64,000 bases of DNA from NCBI GenBank assembly GCA_019448385.1, contig JAGTXO010000019.1, positions 276,001-340,000 of the forward strand, read 5' to 3'. A program made the translations under genes and the position numbers. The notes below the pieces were generated by a model that was not told the DNA's origin, searched no databases, and saw only the letters and a program-made list of their open reading frames with translations. This DNA comes from Diacronema lutheri (taxonomy: Eukaryota > Haptophyta > Pavlovophyceae > Pavlovales > Pavlovaceae). Positions 46,189 through 56,751 of this stretch are shown piece after piece. Every line of letters begins with the position of its first letter. Position 1 is the first letter of the stretch.

Positions 46189-47307
46189 CGAGAAGCAATG
46201 AACGTTTGCTGCGTGCGTGCGCAGACACACAAACCCAACCCACCAGCCCTGAACCGCCGCGTTCGCGCGCGCCGCGCTTCGGCGCCGCGCTGCGCGAGCG
46301 GCGCGGCCACGCACCGCGCTTGGGGCCCCACGTGCCCACGCCCCATGGCGTCTGGAAGCGTCCTTCGCGCAGAAAGGCCGCAGGCGTCATTCCCGCCCAC
46401 GCGAAAGGGCCTGCGCCTGCGATGATCGCAGCGAGCGAGCCGGGCGCGAGCTGCGCCGACTCCGCGCGGTGCGCGCCCTTTGGCGGCGGCGCGTCGAGCG
46501 AACCGACGCGCGCCTCGCCGCCGTCGCCTCCCCCGTCGCCGACCGGTTTTGCGCGAAACTGCCAGCGCGAGCCGTCCAATTGAAAAGTGAGCTCAAAGGT
46601 CCCACCGCACGTGGCGACGATGAGCGGCGCGGCGGACGCGGCGCTGCCGTCGCCGCCGCCCGTCGCCGCGTCCGCGTCGCTCAGGAACCGCCAGCGCCCG
46701 CTGCTCGCCGTGCCGCCCTTCACGGCACCGAGTGGCCCCTTTTGCGACGTCACCACGCCGCGCGCAAGAAAGAACATCACCTTGTCGCCGAAGCGCCACG
46801 GGCCCGTGCCGACGACGGCGTGCGTGAAGGCGGCGGGCGAGGCCAGCGGCTGCGCGACGGGCGGCGGCCACGGCGCGCCGGCCGCGGCGGGCGCGGAGTG
46901 GTCGTGTCGCCAGTGGTGGGCGGGAGGCGGCCATGGCGTCTCGTCGCCATGTGCATCGTCACCCTCCCAGTGCGGCAGGTTCGCGGAAGCTTCGTTGAAG
47001 AGCGTGGTGAGTGTGAAATGCGACTCTGATGAGCAGGGCGGGGGCAGCCGGTGATTCTTGGGGAAGTAACGGCCGTGGAATGTGCGCTTCGAGATGGACC
47101 AGACCTGGGGGAAATGCAAGAGGAAAGGGGAAGGGGGGGGGGGGGGGGGGGGATCAGTGCGCGTGCGCGGTGCGTTATGCATGCGGTAAAGCTAGAGAGA
47201 GTTTGCTGCCGCCGCTGCTGCTGCTGGCACTTTTGCTGCAGCTGCTGCGCCCAGCCCAGCGCACGCCCAACCCCACGAACAGCAGCAGCAGCAGCAGCAG
47301 CAGCAGC

Positions 47308-47372
<65 letters not shown>

Positions 47373-47472
47373 ACCCTTTCAGTGCGCACGTCAAAGGTGT
47401 AGTGGTAGATCGGGTAGAGCGACATGCCGTCCATCCCGGTGCCCTGCGGCTCGCACTGCGCCGCGCAGGACG

Positions 47473-47503
<31 letters not shown>

Positions 47504-49182
47504 GCGCGCCGCAGGGCACAGCACAGCACAGCATCGACGAGCGACGGCGCGGGCGGCGGAGGCGCGGGCGGCGAGGTCGGCGGTGCGCGCGGTGCGCGGC
47601 ACTGGGCGCGCGCCACCGCCGCCGCCCCGCAAGGCGTGGCGACCGCGAGCGCTGGCCACCGCAGCAGCGCAGCATCGGGTCCGGAACGCGACCCGGACTT
47701 TCCGGAACGCGACCCGGACTTTCCGGAACGCGACCCGGACTTTCCGGAACGCGACCCGGACTTTCAGGAACGCCAACTCGCACCGGCGCCACCTCGCGCG
47801 CGGCGCGTGCCTGGAAGTCCGGGTCGACCACGTGCCTGATGCCAAGGGAGAGGGCGCCAAGGGTGTAGCCCCACATCTCGAGCACCCAGCCAAACTCGCG
47901 GTTGGCGTCCGGGTCGTCTCGCTTCATTCGCAGCGAAAAATCCCACCTGCGAGGCGGGAAAAGGGGAGCAGAGAAGGGGGAGGGGAGGGGAGGGGGGGAG
48001 GAGGGGATGAGCGGGCGCCCAGAGTCGCGGAGCGTCGGGTGGGCGACGGCGCGCATGCCGCGGAGACGCGGCGCGTATGCCACCATGCGGCATGCCGCGC
48101 CACGTCGCTGCGCCGGCATGCCGCCACGCCGCTCGGCCACGCCACGCCGCGTCGCGCCTCGCCTCGCCTCACCAGGCGGGCGTGAGTTTCTCGAGCATCG
48201 TCTTGGTCATGATGGCGGGCGATGGGCCGACCGGGTCGACGTCGTCGAGCGAGCCCGTCCAATACTTTCGGATGACGGGGATGAACTTTGGGTCCTTTGA
48301 ATTCATGTAGTAAAACTTGAACGCCGAGGGTGAAGTGGGTGTGGCCTTGTTCAGGGGCGGGTGCATGAAGAGATGGTCAGTCTCCATGATCAGCACGTAC
48401 TCCTCGACGATCTTGGCCCAGTGCGCCGTCTTGAGCAGCTGCATCACGCCTGCGAGCGGGTGGCGCGGCCGTTGGGGTTGGGGGGGGGGGGGGGGGGCGA
48501 CGGGCGGTCGTCCGCGGGGACCGGCCGGCGCGGTCGAGCGGATCGAGCCGACGGCGGTGGCGCCGACAGGGCAGTGCTGCGAACCGCGCGCTCGCTCGCC
48601 GCGTCCCGTCGCGCCGCCCGCCCCGCAGCCGCGCGGCCCGCCCTCACCCCACGGCCGGTTCATGACGATAAACCCGTAATCGCCACCATCGCCCCGCCCT
48701 CCCGACAGCTGCTTGACAACGACGCTGGGCATCTCGTCGACGAGCCTGTCGGGCCGGCCGCCAGGTAAGTTGACCAGCCGCGTGAACCCGCCCATCTCCG
48801 AGCACGGGTTGAGCCGCTTCTGCTTGAGGTAGTGGTAGTAGGCGATGCGCGACTGCCACTCCTGGTACTTTCCGGAAGCCGCCGTCATCAGCACGTGGTA
48901 CGGGCGGCGGCCGAGCGGGCAGCCGTCGGCGCCGAGCGCGGGCGCAGCGCCTACCAGCGCGCCAGCCGCAGGTGCGCCGCTACCGGCCGACCCGCCGCCG
49001 CTGTCGCTCGCCGCGAGCTGGCCGGCGGACGCCGACCACGCACGCCGCTGCGCGGCCGAGACGGACCGACGAAAGCGCGACTCGCCCACAGCGCCAAGCT
49101 CCGAGTCGAGATTGACCGCGTACCACGAGACCATCATCATCACCACGAGCGCCGCGAGGCACACCTCGCGCACGCCGCGCAT
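45968..49182 (-). CDS. HPAT: Hydroxyproline O-arabinosyltransferase (HPAT family) with extra C-terminal region
   Basis: Six exons (49182-48648, 48449-48173, 47946-47793, 47455-47390, 47104-46315, 46116-45968), 656 residues. A type II Golgi enzyme that would add arabinose to hydroxyproline of wall glycoproteins. TM anchor VCLAALVVMMMVSWYAV after MRGVRE. Family core: YHVLMTAASGKYQEWQSRI, SEMGGFTRLVN, YGFIVMNRPW-GVMQLL, EEYVLIMETDHLFMHPP, DDVDPVGPSPAIMTK, PAW-WDFSLRMKRDDP, REFGWVLEMWGY, PIYHYTFD-VWSISKRTFHG and LPPP...TTLFNEASANLPHW. Known members end about here; this one continues for about 290 residues with beta-rich runs (WRFGDKVMFFLARG, ATCGGTFELTFQL, VVEATFFGIEHELTLG). A longer start at 49380 is possible. 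Intron 4 carries a trinucleotide repeat. Confidence 0.88.
47281..47370. repeat. Trinucleotide (AGC)30 repeat in HPAT intron 4
   Basis: Thirty AGC units with one ggc interruption, 19 bp from the end of exon 4 (47390-47455). In the minus-strand transcript it reads as GCU/CUG repeats just downstream of the donor gtgcgc. Confidence 0.97.
47473..47764. repeat. (CA)n run and 21-bp tandem repeat in HPAT intron 3
   Basis: A (ca)12-like run at 47473-47497 and four copies of ccggaacgcgacccggactt (21 bp) starting at 47681, 47702, 47723 and 47744. Both lie within the intron 47456-47792. Confidence 0.9.
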
Positions 49183-49378
49183 CGCGCGCGCCGCCCCGTT
49201 CGGCCCAAAAGCGCGACCTCCGCAAACACCCAAAAGTTTCGCTGCGTTGGGCTCTTGCCGCAACGCGCCCACGATGGGCAACAACGGCGGCAGGGGGTGA
49301 AGGGGGGGTGGGGCAGGAATCTGCACGGACGCGGCGACGCTGGCGCGCATGTGCGCGTTCATCGTGTCGTCGACAGAC

Positions 49379-52300
49379 ATGATCTTACCCTCTGCCTCTG
49401 GCGCCCACAAGCCGGAGCGCTCCGTCGCCATCAAGCTCTCCGCGGCTATCGCGCCGACCGCCGCGCGGCCGAACGCGCGGCTCATCGCTGCGCGCCGCAC
49501 GTCCCTGCCGACGCGCACGAGCCCGGCGCTTAACGCTCGCGCGCCAAAGCGCCTCGACTTGCACCGCGCGTGGATCAATATGCCCGCCTCCAGCGCAGCG
49601 CCGCCGACCGACGCGCCCGAGGTCGTCGCGGCGCGCAGGGCAAGCGCCGTGACGCTGCCCGTGGCCGAGATGCGGCGCGCCACGGCGGTGCGGCCCACGC
49701 CCGTCGGCGCAGCCGAGCTGGGCGCCGCGCCGCCGCTGTGCGACGCGCACAGCGGCTCGCGCGCCGCGCGCGCGGAGCCCTCCCCGCGTGGCCCGCCGTC
49801 GCACGCGTGCTGGATCGGCACAGCGTGCGGGCACGCGAAAGCCGCGGTCGGCGACGGCGGCGCGACGGGCGTGGACGACGCGGGCTCGGTGGGAGCGCAG
49901 CCGCAGCTCGCCGTGCTGGGCATCGACGCGTGCCGCGGCCTTGCGCGAGCCGCGGCGCCGGTCGGCGCAGCTGCAGGCGTTGGCATGCTGTACCGAATGC
50001 GCAGAGCTGCCGCCGACGCGCCGCCGCGGGCGGCCGTCGGCGCCGAGGCCGCACCGCCGCTCAGCTCAGCCACGATGCTCGAGCACGCGCAGCCGCCCTT
50101 GGCGCCAGACGCCGCCATCGCGCATGCTGGTGGCGCGCCGTCCGAGGACAGACCACGCGACAGCACGGGCACGGCACGCAGCGCCCCGCTGCGCGTCGGC
50201 GCCTCGAGCGCCCAGGCGTTGCGCCCGCTCGCCTTCGCGCCGTCGCTGAGCGTATGCGCGCGCGTAGGCGCGAGCACACCGGCGACGCACTTGCGCCCGC
50301 TCGGCCCAACCCTCCAGCCGACGCTCGGCCCAACCCTCCAGCCGACGCTCGGCCCAACCCTCCAGCCGACGCTGGGTGCGAGCGCGGGCGCGGATGCGGG
50401 AGCGGGCGCGGGAGCGGACGCGGGCGGGGCGTTTTGGCGCGCGAGCTGCGAGACCGTTCGCCGCCCGTGCGTCGCACCGCACGGCGAAACGGCAGACCGT
50501 CCGGCCGCCATCGACCGTCCGGCCGGCAACGATGGCGGCGGTCGTAACACCCGAGCCGCCACCGCAGCCGAGTGCGGCGCGGGCGCGCGCGCGAGGAGCG
50601 GCGTCCGGCCGCCGCCGGACGCGGCCGAGCCGCGCGAGGCTCCAGCGGCCGTCTCGACGCGCTGGGCTGCGTGGCGCGTGGGCGCGGGCGCGAAGGCGCC
50701 CGTCAGCTGCGCAGCGTCGTTCGGCGCCGCCGCTGCGTGTGCGGCGGTTGCAACGGGCGCTGCGTGCACGAGCACCGCCGCCGCCCCCGCGCTCGTGATC
50801 GGCCATGCTGACCCGCCTCGGCGCAGCGCGGGCAGCGACGGCGCGGTCGGCTCGGCGGGCGTCTGCTTGGGCGGAGCGGGCGAGCCGAGCGGCGCACACG
50901 CACTCGCGCGTGCAGACGGGGGCCACGCGGCCGCTGGCGCGCAGCTCGGTGCGGGCGTTGGTGGCGTCGGTGCGGGCGTCGGCCCGTCTCGCCTCCCCGC
51001 CTTCCCGACGATGCTCCGCGTGCCCGAGCTGCAGCACCACACGGTGGGCACCGGCGGCGGGGAAGGCGGAGCAGGCGGAGTGGGCGCCAACGCGCGGCAC
51101 GAGGGCGGCGACGTGACGGCGGGCGGCAGCGCGTACGCCGAGCGCGGGGACGGCGACGCTTCTTTTAAAGTAGGCGGGTGCCACCCGGCGCATGAGCCGT
51201 CGTCGCATCACGCGCGCTCGGGCGCGGACTTGGCTGCGGCCGTGTCCGCGCAGCCTGCGCCGGCCAGCGCGTACCCGGCGTCGCTCGACGGCTGCAGGCA
51301 CCCACTCGTTGCCGGCGCCGACGCACTTGACGGCACGCCGCTCTCGTCGCGCGCCGGCGCGGGGAGCTGCGCCGGGTGGCGCGTGGCCGCGTCGCTTCGC
51401 GAGGCAGCGCAGCGCGGCGCAGGCGACGGCCCGTGTGGTGGCCGCGCTGCGAGCGCAGCGGCAGGTGTGGCGCGCACGGCCGCAGCTGGTGCAGCCGCGT
51501 CGTCAAAGGTTCTGCCCCTCGTGTCGCCGAGCTCGGGCCCGCGCCGAGCTGTGCCCGCACAAGCGCGCTCGGCGAGCTTCGGATCGGTCGGGACGCTCGC
51601 CCTCGCCGCCGGAGCGCCGCCGTGCGCCGCGCCGCCGGCGATGCGCGGCGGCGAGGGCGGCACGTTGGCGGCCGCGCGCTCGCCGCTCGCGCCCGACGTG
51701 GCCGCCGCGGTGGCGGACGCGTATGACGCTGCGCTCGCAGGCGGCTGGCCCGGCCGCCGCCGCGGCGCGGCGAGCGTGGGCGTCGCCGAGCCGCGCGCCG
51801 GCGCGGTCGAAAGCCACGCGGCGGCGAGCAGAGCGCACGCGATCGTCTCCGGAGGCGAGGCCACGCCGGGCTGTGCAGCGCGGGGCGCGACTGCCGAGAG
51901 CAAGGGTAAGCCTTGGGGCGCGGGCGCCGGCGCGGGCGCAGCGCGGCCGCGCGGCGGCGTGCCCGCGTCGAGCGGCGGCGACAGCGGTGCCGCGCGCGGC
52001 GCCGCTTCGTGCGCGCACGCCGGCTCGGCGGCGGCCATGCTGTTCGCGCAGCGGCCGTGGGAGGCCGACGACTCGCCCGTTGGGCCGTGGCTCGCAGCGA
52101 ACAGTGCGTGCGATGACTGCGACGGTGGCGCCGAGCTCGCGCTCGCGCTGCGCGCGGCAGAGGTACAACGCCTCGCCGGGAGCGCGGCGGCGGTCGACGG
52201 CGCGCGCGCGCCCGGCGCCGGCGTCGGCGAGAGCTGCATCGTGTCGGCACGGTCGTCGGTGCACGATGGCGTCGTCGGTGCTCACGGTGGCACGTGCGCG

Positions 52301-52444
52301 ACGCGCGCGACGGAACCGCGCGAGCAGACGCGCCGCTTCGTGCCGCCGGCATTCACGTCCGCCGACGCGCGCGGCGGCGTGGCGAGGCAGCGCGCCGCGA
52401 GGGCGCAGCTGAACGGCCGGACGGACGACAGCGAGGAGGAGTGA
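49379..52444 (+). CDS. Long low-complexity ORF, hypothetical protein
   Basis: An uninterrupted plus-strand frame of about 1,020 codons (ATG at 49379, alternative at 49349), divergent from HPAT. It is Ala/Gly/Pro-rich, with a threefold GPTLQPTL repeat near 50305-50376. The C-terminal 140 residues look most protein-like: FAQRPWEADDSPVGPWLA, then EPREQTRRFVPPAF and an acidic end GRTDDSEEE. The minus strand is also open over about 2 kb here, which GC-rich sequence permits, so coding status is uncertain. No family recognised. Codon positions and the natural acidic end favour the plus strand. Confidence 0.45.
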   Translation: MILPSASGAHKPERSVAIKLSAAIAPTAARPNARLIAARRTSLPTRTSPALNARAPKRLDLHRAWINMPASSAAPPTDAPEVVAARRASAVTLPVAEMRRATAVRPTPVGAAELGAAPPLCDAHSGSRAARAEPSPRGPPSHACWIGTACGHAKAAVGDGGATGVDDAGSVGAQPQLAVLGIDACRGLARAAAPVGAAAGVGMLYRMRRAAADAPPRAAVGAEAAPPLSSATMLEHAQPPLAPDAAIAHAGGAPSEDRPRDSTGTARSAPLRVGASSAQALRPLAFAPSLSVCARVGASTPATHLRPLGPTLQPTLGPTLQPTLGPTLQPTLGASAGADAGAGAGADAGGAFWRASCETVRRPCVAPHGETADRPAAIDRPAGNDGGGRNTRAATAAECGAGARARSGVRPPPDAAEPREAPAAVSTRWAAWRVGAGAKAPVSCAASFGAAAACAAVATGAACTSTAAAPALVIGHADPPRRSAGSDGAVGSAGVCLGGAGEPSGAHALARADGGHAAAGAQLGAGVGGVGAGVGPSRLPAFPTMLRVPELQHHTVGTGGGEGGAGGVGANARHEGGDVTAGGSAYAERGDGDASFKVGGCHPAHEPSSHHARSGADLAAAVSAQPAPASAYPASLDGCRHPLVAGADALDGTPLSSRAGAGSCAGWRVAASLREAAQRGAGDGPCGGRAASAAAGVARTAAAGAAASSKVLPLVSPSSGPRRAVPAQARSASFGSVGTLALAAGAPPCAAPPAMRGGEGGTLAAARSPLAPDVAAAVADAYDAALAGGWPGRRRGAASVGVAEPRAGAVESHAAASRAHAIVSGGEATPGCAARGATAESKGKPWGAGAGAGAARPRGGVPASSGGDSGAARGAASCAHAGSAAAMLFAQRPWEADDSPVGPWLAANSACDDCDGGAELALALRAAEVQRLAGSAAAVDGARAPGAGVGESCIVSARSSVHDGVVGAHGGTCATRATEPREQTRRFVPPAFTSADARGGVARQRAARAQLNGRTDDSEEE

Positions 52445-52614
52445 CTCTTTTCTTTTTTCGCGAGTATGTGGGTCGAAAATCCGGGACTTTCCTTCCCCCA
52501 GCTCACACTCCGTGTGCGATTTGACGTAGAGTCAGGCACTGCCTGCGCCATGGCATGCTGAGCAAAGCCGCTGAGGGGCCGATGCTGCGGCAGTGAGGCA
52601 CTCGCGCGCGCAAA

Positions 52615-52655
52615 CCGCCAACCGCCAACCGCCAACCGCCAACCGCCAACCGCCG
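52615..52655. repeat. 7-bp tandem repeat (ccaaccg)n
   Basis: About six copies of a 7-bp unit in the 237-bp spacer between the hypothetical ORF and the RING gene, just past the 3' end of the RING gene (stop at 52682). Confidence 0.9.
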
Positions 52656-52681
52656 ACCGCAGCCCGCGGAGCCTGCGTGCG

Positions 52682-53918
52682 TCACCGCGCACCACGATGG
52701 CGCAGGCCGGCCACGTCACCATCCGCCTCGGCGCCGCCATGCGCCACAGCTCGCGCCGCGCCTCCTTCCGCACCGCCGTGCCGCTCGTGGTCGCGCCGAG
52801 CGTCCGCGCCGCCAACGCGATCGGCTGGCGGCTCGTAACGTTCGTTGTCCGAGTTGGAGCGGCGCGTGGCCGAGTCGTTGTCGGTGGGGCAGGGCTGCGG
52901 CGCGGTGGGCGGCTCGTCGAGCGGGCGCTGGCAGAGCGGGCACGTCTTTGCTCTGTGCAGCCACTTGGAGATGCACCCACAGTGAAAGAGGTGCTCGCAC
53001 GGCAATGCCATCAATTGGTCGCCCACTTCAAAATCCATCAAGCAGATCACACACGTCGTGTGCGCGCGCACGGTGTGCATGGCCGAGTCGGCGCGCGCGC
53101 GCACGGGCGCGCGGTGCGGCGCGTCCGACGCCCCCGCCGCCGCGCTGCCGGCGTGCGCCGCGGCGGCGGTGGCGGCCGCGTCGCGCGCAAAGTTGAGCGC
53201 CGCCGCTTGCGCAGCAATGGCGTCTTGCGCAGCAATGGCGTCTTGCGCAGCAATGGCGTCTTGCGCAGCAATGGCGTCGCGTCCGGCCGCGGCGGCGGCG
53301 CCGCCGCCACCACCGTATGTGCCGTCCGGCGAGGCGCACGCGAAACGCGCGCCGGCCGGCGCCGCCTCCGCCGTCACGCCAGCCGCGTCACGCTTGGTGA
53401 CGGCCGCTCCGGCAGCAGTGGCCGCAGCGACGTGCGTGCGCCCGTACCGGAATACGCGCATTGACCGGACAAGAGCCTCGGGTGCTCCCCGCCGGCTGGG
53501 CGACGCAATTCCACCAATCGCCTCGCACGAGAAGGTGTAGCAGAACCACAGGAACGTGACGCTGCGCGTCCGCGCGGCGGCGGGGGCGCAGGCGGCGCGC
53601 TGGGTGACCGCGGGTCGGGCGGCCGGGCGGCGGGCGAGGCAAGCGGACGAGGCGACGCGCGGCAATGCGCGCGCGCGTGGCGACGCGAAGTGACGAGACG
53701 CGCGCGCGTACACGTAACGGATCGGGTTGACCGTGAACACGCCAACGCTGAGCACGTGCAGCGCAGGCGCGGACGTGGCGCAGTGGTGCGCGGACCACAG
53801 CCACGCGGCCCCCACGAAGAACCAGATGCAGTTGACGAAACCGAGGGCGCGGTTGCCGTACCTGCGGCGGGCGCGGAGGCGCGCGCGGCGGGGAGGGCGG
53901 ACGACCGTGCAGGGAAGG

Positions 53919-53949
<31 letters not shown>

Positions 53950-54683
53950 CGGGCACGCGTGGGCCGGGAAATCGCGGGGAGCGCAGGCAGGGCCGGCGGC
54001 ATGGAGCGCCCGTTGGGCCGGGGCGGCGGTGGCGGGGGTGGCGAGGACGACGCAGTCGGGCCGCAGCTTGGCGCGCGCGGCGCGCACGCGCGGGCCCAAA
54101 CAGCTCAGCGGCCCACCGCCGCGGCCTGTGCTCGACCGCCCCGCGCGCCAAAACGCCCAGCCGCCCAACCACCGAGCGACGCGCGCGCCGCCGCGCGCGC
54201 GCGAAGCTGCGCACGGCGGTGAGCGGTGGGCGGGGCACAGCGCGGCATGGGGACGCACCAGAGCAGCGAGCGCGAGAGCTGGAGCAAACGCCGCGCCGCC
54301 TCCTCGTCGTGCAGCGGCGCGATTGCGCGCAGGTCGTGATGAAGGAGAAGGCGGAAGGGCAGCTGGACGCTCTGCAGGCCGAGGTGCAGCAGGACCCACG
54401 AGCGGAGCGGGCTGCAAAGGGGGGCGTGCCATGTGCGGCCGAGCACCAATATCATGAGCGGAATCACCGTCAGCGAGTAGACGACGCCGAACGCAATCAT
54501 GGGCCGGAGAAACTGGAGCGACGCGGCGGGAGAACGCGCGAAGAGCTCATCCGTCGCGTGCTCTTCGCGCGTGGCCGGCACGGCAAGTGGCGGGCGCACC
54601 GGCGCGTCCGGTGCATCCGGCTCGCGCCGCCCAGTCGTCGGCAGCAGCGCCTCGCCGACGAGCGCGTCGAGCGGCGCCACCAT
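52682..54683 (-). CDS. Membrane-anchored RING-H2 E3 ubiquitin ligase
   Basis: Three exons (54683-54259, 53861-53712, 53561-52682) encode 484 residues. TM helices: PMIAFGVVYSLTVIPLMILVL, LGFVNCIWFFVGAAWLWS, HVLSVGVFTVNP with VTFLWFCYTFSCEAIGG across the second junction. A cytosolic Ala-rich loop contains four AIAAQD repeats. The RING-H2 domain is CVICLMDF...LPCEHLFHCGCISKW...CPLC, with C-C-C-H-H-C-C-C ligands intact. The tail ends in an Arg/Ala-rich stretch. It resembles TMEM-RING proteins of plants and algae; substrates unknown. Only 46 bp separate its ATG from PSMD9. Confidence 0.85.
53211..53282. repeat. 18-bp coding repeat in the RING gene
   Basis: Four copies of gcagcaatggcgtcttgc start at 53211, 53229, 53247 and 53265; on the minus strand they encode the hexapeptide repeat AIAAQD. 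Confidence 0.92.
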
Positions 54684-54729
54684 CCAACCACCCCAGGAGG
54701 ATGCGTTGGCGCTGCGATTTGGCGGCGCG

Positions 54730-55464
54730 ATGGCGGACACCGCGTCCACCGAGGCGCAGATGAAGGAGGAGCTGCGCTCGATGATGGCGAGCATGCGGCA
54801 GCTGGAGGAGGAGATCAGCCAGACGGTCGCCGCGCTAAGCGCGCCCGGCCTCGGCGGCCTGCGCGGCCCGCTCGTCGACGTGGATGGCTTCCCGCGCGCG
54901 GACGTCGATGTGCACGGCACGCGCACGCTGCGCAACCAGCACGCGCGGCTCGACACGGATCACAAGGCGCTGATGGCACAGATCGAGCGCAGGCTCGTGG
55001 CCATGCACGCGCTGCCCGCCCACTTGCGCGCACCCGCCGCCGCGCCCAAGCCGCAGCTGATGGGCGCGGCGGCCACGACGGCCGCGTCGCCGCCGCAGGC
55101 CGGCGGCGGCAGCGGCGGCGACGACGTGGCGATGCTCGACGCGGACAGCGACGACGAGGCGTTCGCGCTTGTCGACGAAGTCGCGTCTGGTGGCCCCGCG
55201 GAGTGCAGCGGCCTGCGCGTTGGCGACTCGCTTGTGCGATTCGGCACCGTCGGCGCGCGCACGGCCGAGCCGCTCGGCGCCGTCGCGCGCGCGGTCGGCG
55301 CGGCGGAGGCGGCGTCAGAGGCAATCGAACTGGTAGTGCGCAGGCGCGCGCCGCCGGCGGTGGACGAGCTTGTGCGACTCACGCTGCGCCCGCAGCGCTG
55401 GCAGGGCCGCGGCCTTCTCGGATGCCATTTGTGCCCGCTCGCGCCGGCCGAGCTCACGCAGTGA
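54730..55464 (+). CDS. PSMD9: 26S proteasome assembly chaperone PSMD9/Nas2 (p27)
   Basis: A single exon of 244 residues. The N-terminal helical domain (STEAQMKEELRSMMASMRQL) with PLVDVDGFPRADVDVH, RTLRNQHARLDTDHKALM and IERRLVAMH matches the family, which holds Rpt5 during base assembly. The PDZ domain follows an Ala/Gly linker: FALVDEVASGGPAECSGLRV, GDSLVRFGTV and the C-terminal strand LRLTLRPQRW-like segment. Head-to-head with the RING ligase. Confidence 0.92.
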   Translation: MADTASTEAQMKEELRSMMASMRQLEEEISQTVAALSAPGLGGLRGPLVDVDGFPRADVDVHGTRTLRNQHARLDTDHKALMAQIERRLVAMHALPAHLRAPAAAPKPQLMGAAATTAASPPQAGGGSGGDDVAMLDADSDDEAFALVDEVASGGPAECSGLRVGDSLVRFGTVGARTAEPLGAVARAVGAAEAASEAIELVVRRRAPPAVDELVRLTLRPQRWQGRGLLGCHLCPLAPAELTQ

Positions 55465-55600
55465 CAGGCTGACGGCTGACGCGTCGACCGTGGCGTGAGC
55501 GGTGAGCGGCGGCGCCGGGCGTTGCGGCTGCCGCGCGTCGACGTGCGGCGCCAGGGACGGCCGGAAAATGTCTCCATTGTCTCCAAATTCTACAAGGAAG

Positions 55601-56680
55601 CTACTGGGGCGGCGGCATGCCGGGCGGCGGCATGCCTGGCCGCCAGCCCGGAGGGGGCGGCGGGAAGCCGGGAGGGCCGCCCGGCGGCGGGAAGCCCGGG
55701 GGCGGCATGCCTCCCATCGGCGGCATGTTGCCCATACCTGGCGGCGGGGGCATGTTGGGCAAGGCGCCCGGGAGTTGTTGCGGGAAGCCCGGCGGTGCCA
55801 TGCCGGCGGATGGCGGCGGGAAACCGGGCGGCATCCCAGCCATCGGCGCAAAACCCGGCGGCGGCATGCCCGGACGCCAGCCCGGAGGGGGCGGTGGGAA
55901 GCCGGGAGGGCCGCCAGACGGTGGCGGGAAGCCCGGGGGCGGCATGCCTCCCATCGGCATGCCGCCGGGCGGGAAGCCGGGCGGCGGGAATCCACGACCC
56001 ATCGCGGCGGGCGGCGGCGGTAGGGGAAAGCCCGGCGGCGCGGGTGGCGGCACGCCGTACGAGATCGGAGCGGCGCTCACTGCGCGATTGGCCGGGACGC
56101 GCGCATCGGGCGCCGCACGGCGTCGTGGCGGCGCAGAGGGTGCGCGTGTCAGCGGATGAAATAGCGCGGGTACGGGGAGGTGTGAATGCGTTTTTAGAGG
56201 CTTTTGAGGAAGTGAAGATCGACGGCGGCCGCTGACGGCGCGCGCGCGCGCGCGCGCGCGGCCGCGTCTGCTTGGCGGTGGCGCACGCACCTGCGGGCCG
56301 TGGGGCCATCTGCGCGGCAGACGGGCCGCCCACTCCGCGCGCAGGGCCCGCGAGGCCGAGCGGCGCCGCGCCGGGCGCGGGCGGAGGCACGCCTGCGTGG
56401 GGAGGGGCGCCGCGCGTGGGGTTGCGGAGTGAGCGTCACGTCTGGGCGGAGTGGGCGTAACGTCTGCGCGGCGTGGGCGTAACGTCTGGGCGTGCGAGCG
56501 GGGCAGTTTCTGCTCTGTTGCGGCCGAGGCACACTGCACACGGCGAATCGAACCTGCGCCCTTGTTCGCATCGCAGCGCTGCTGCCGTGCTGCACGCATG
56601 GCGCCACGCCGAGACGCCCGCAGCGCAGGCCAGCCACGCCGCGCGGCGCGAGGCGGAGCGTGTGTACGCGCGTGCCCCCC

Positions 56681-56751
<71 letters not shown>

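Noticed and set aside
47051-47839. Poly-Ala or poly-Ser ORFs across the AGC repeat
   Set aside because: The repeat is intronic in the arabinosyltransferase gene, whose exons on each side join in phase.
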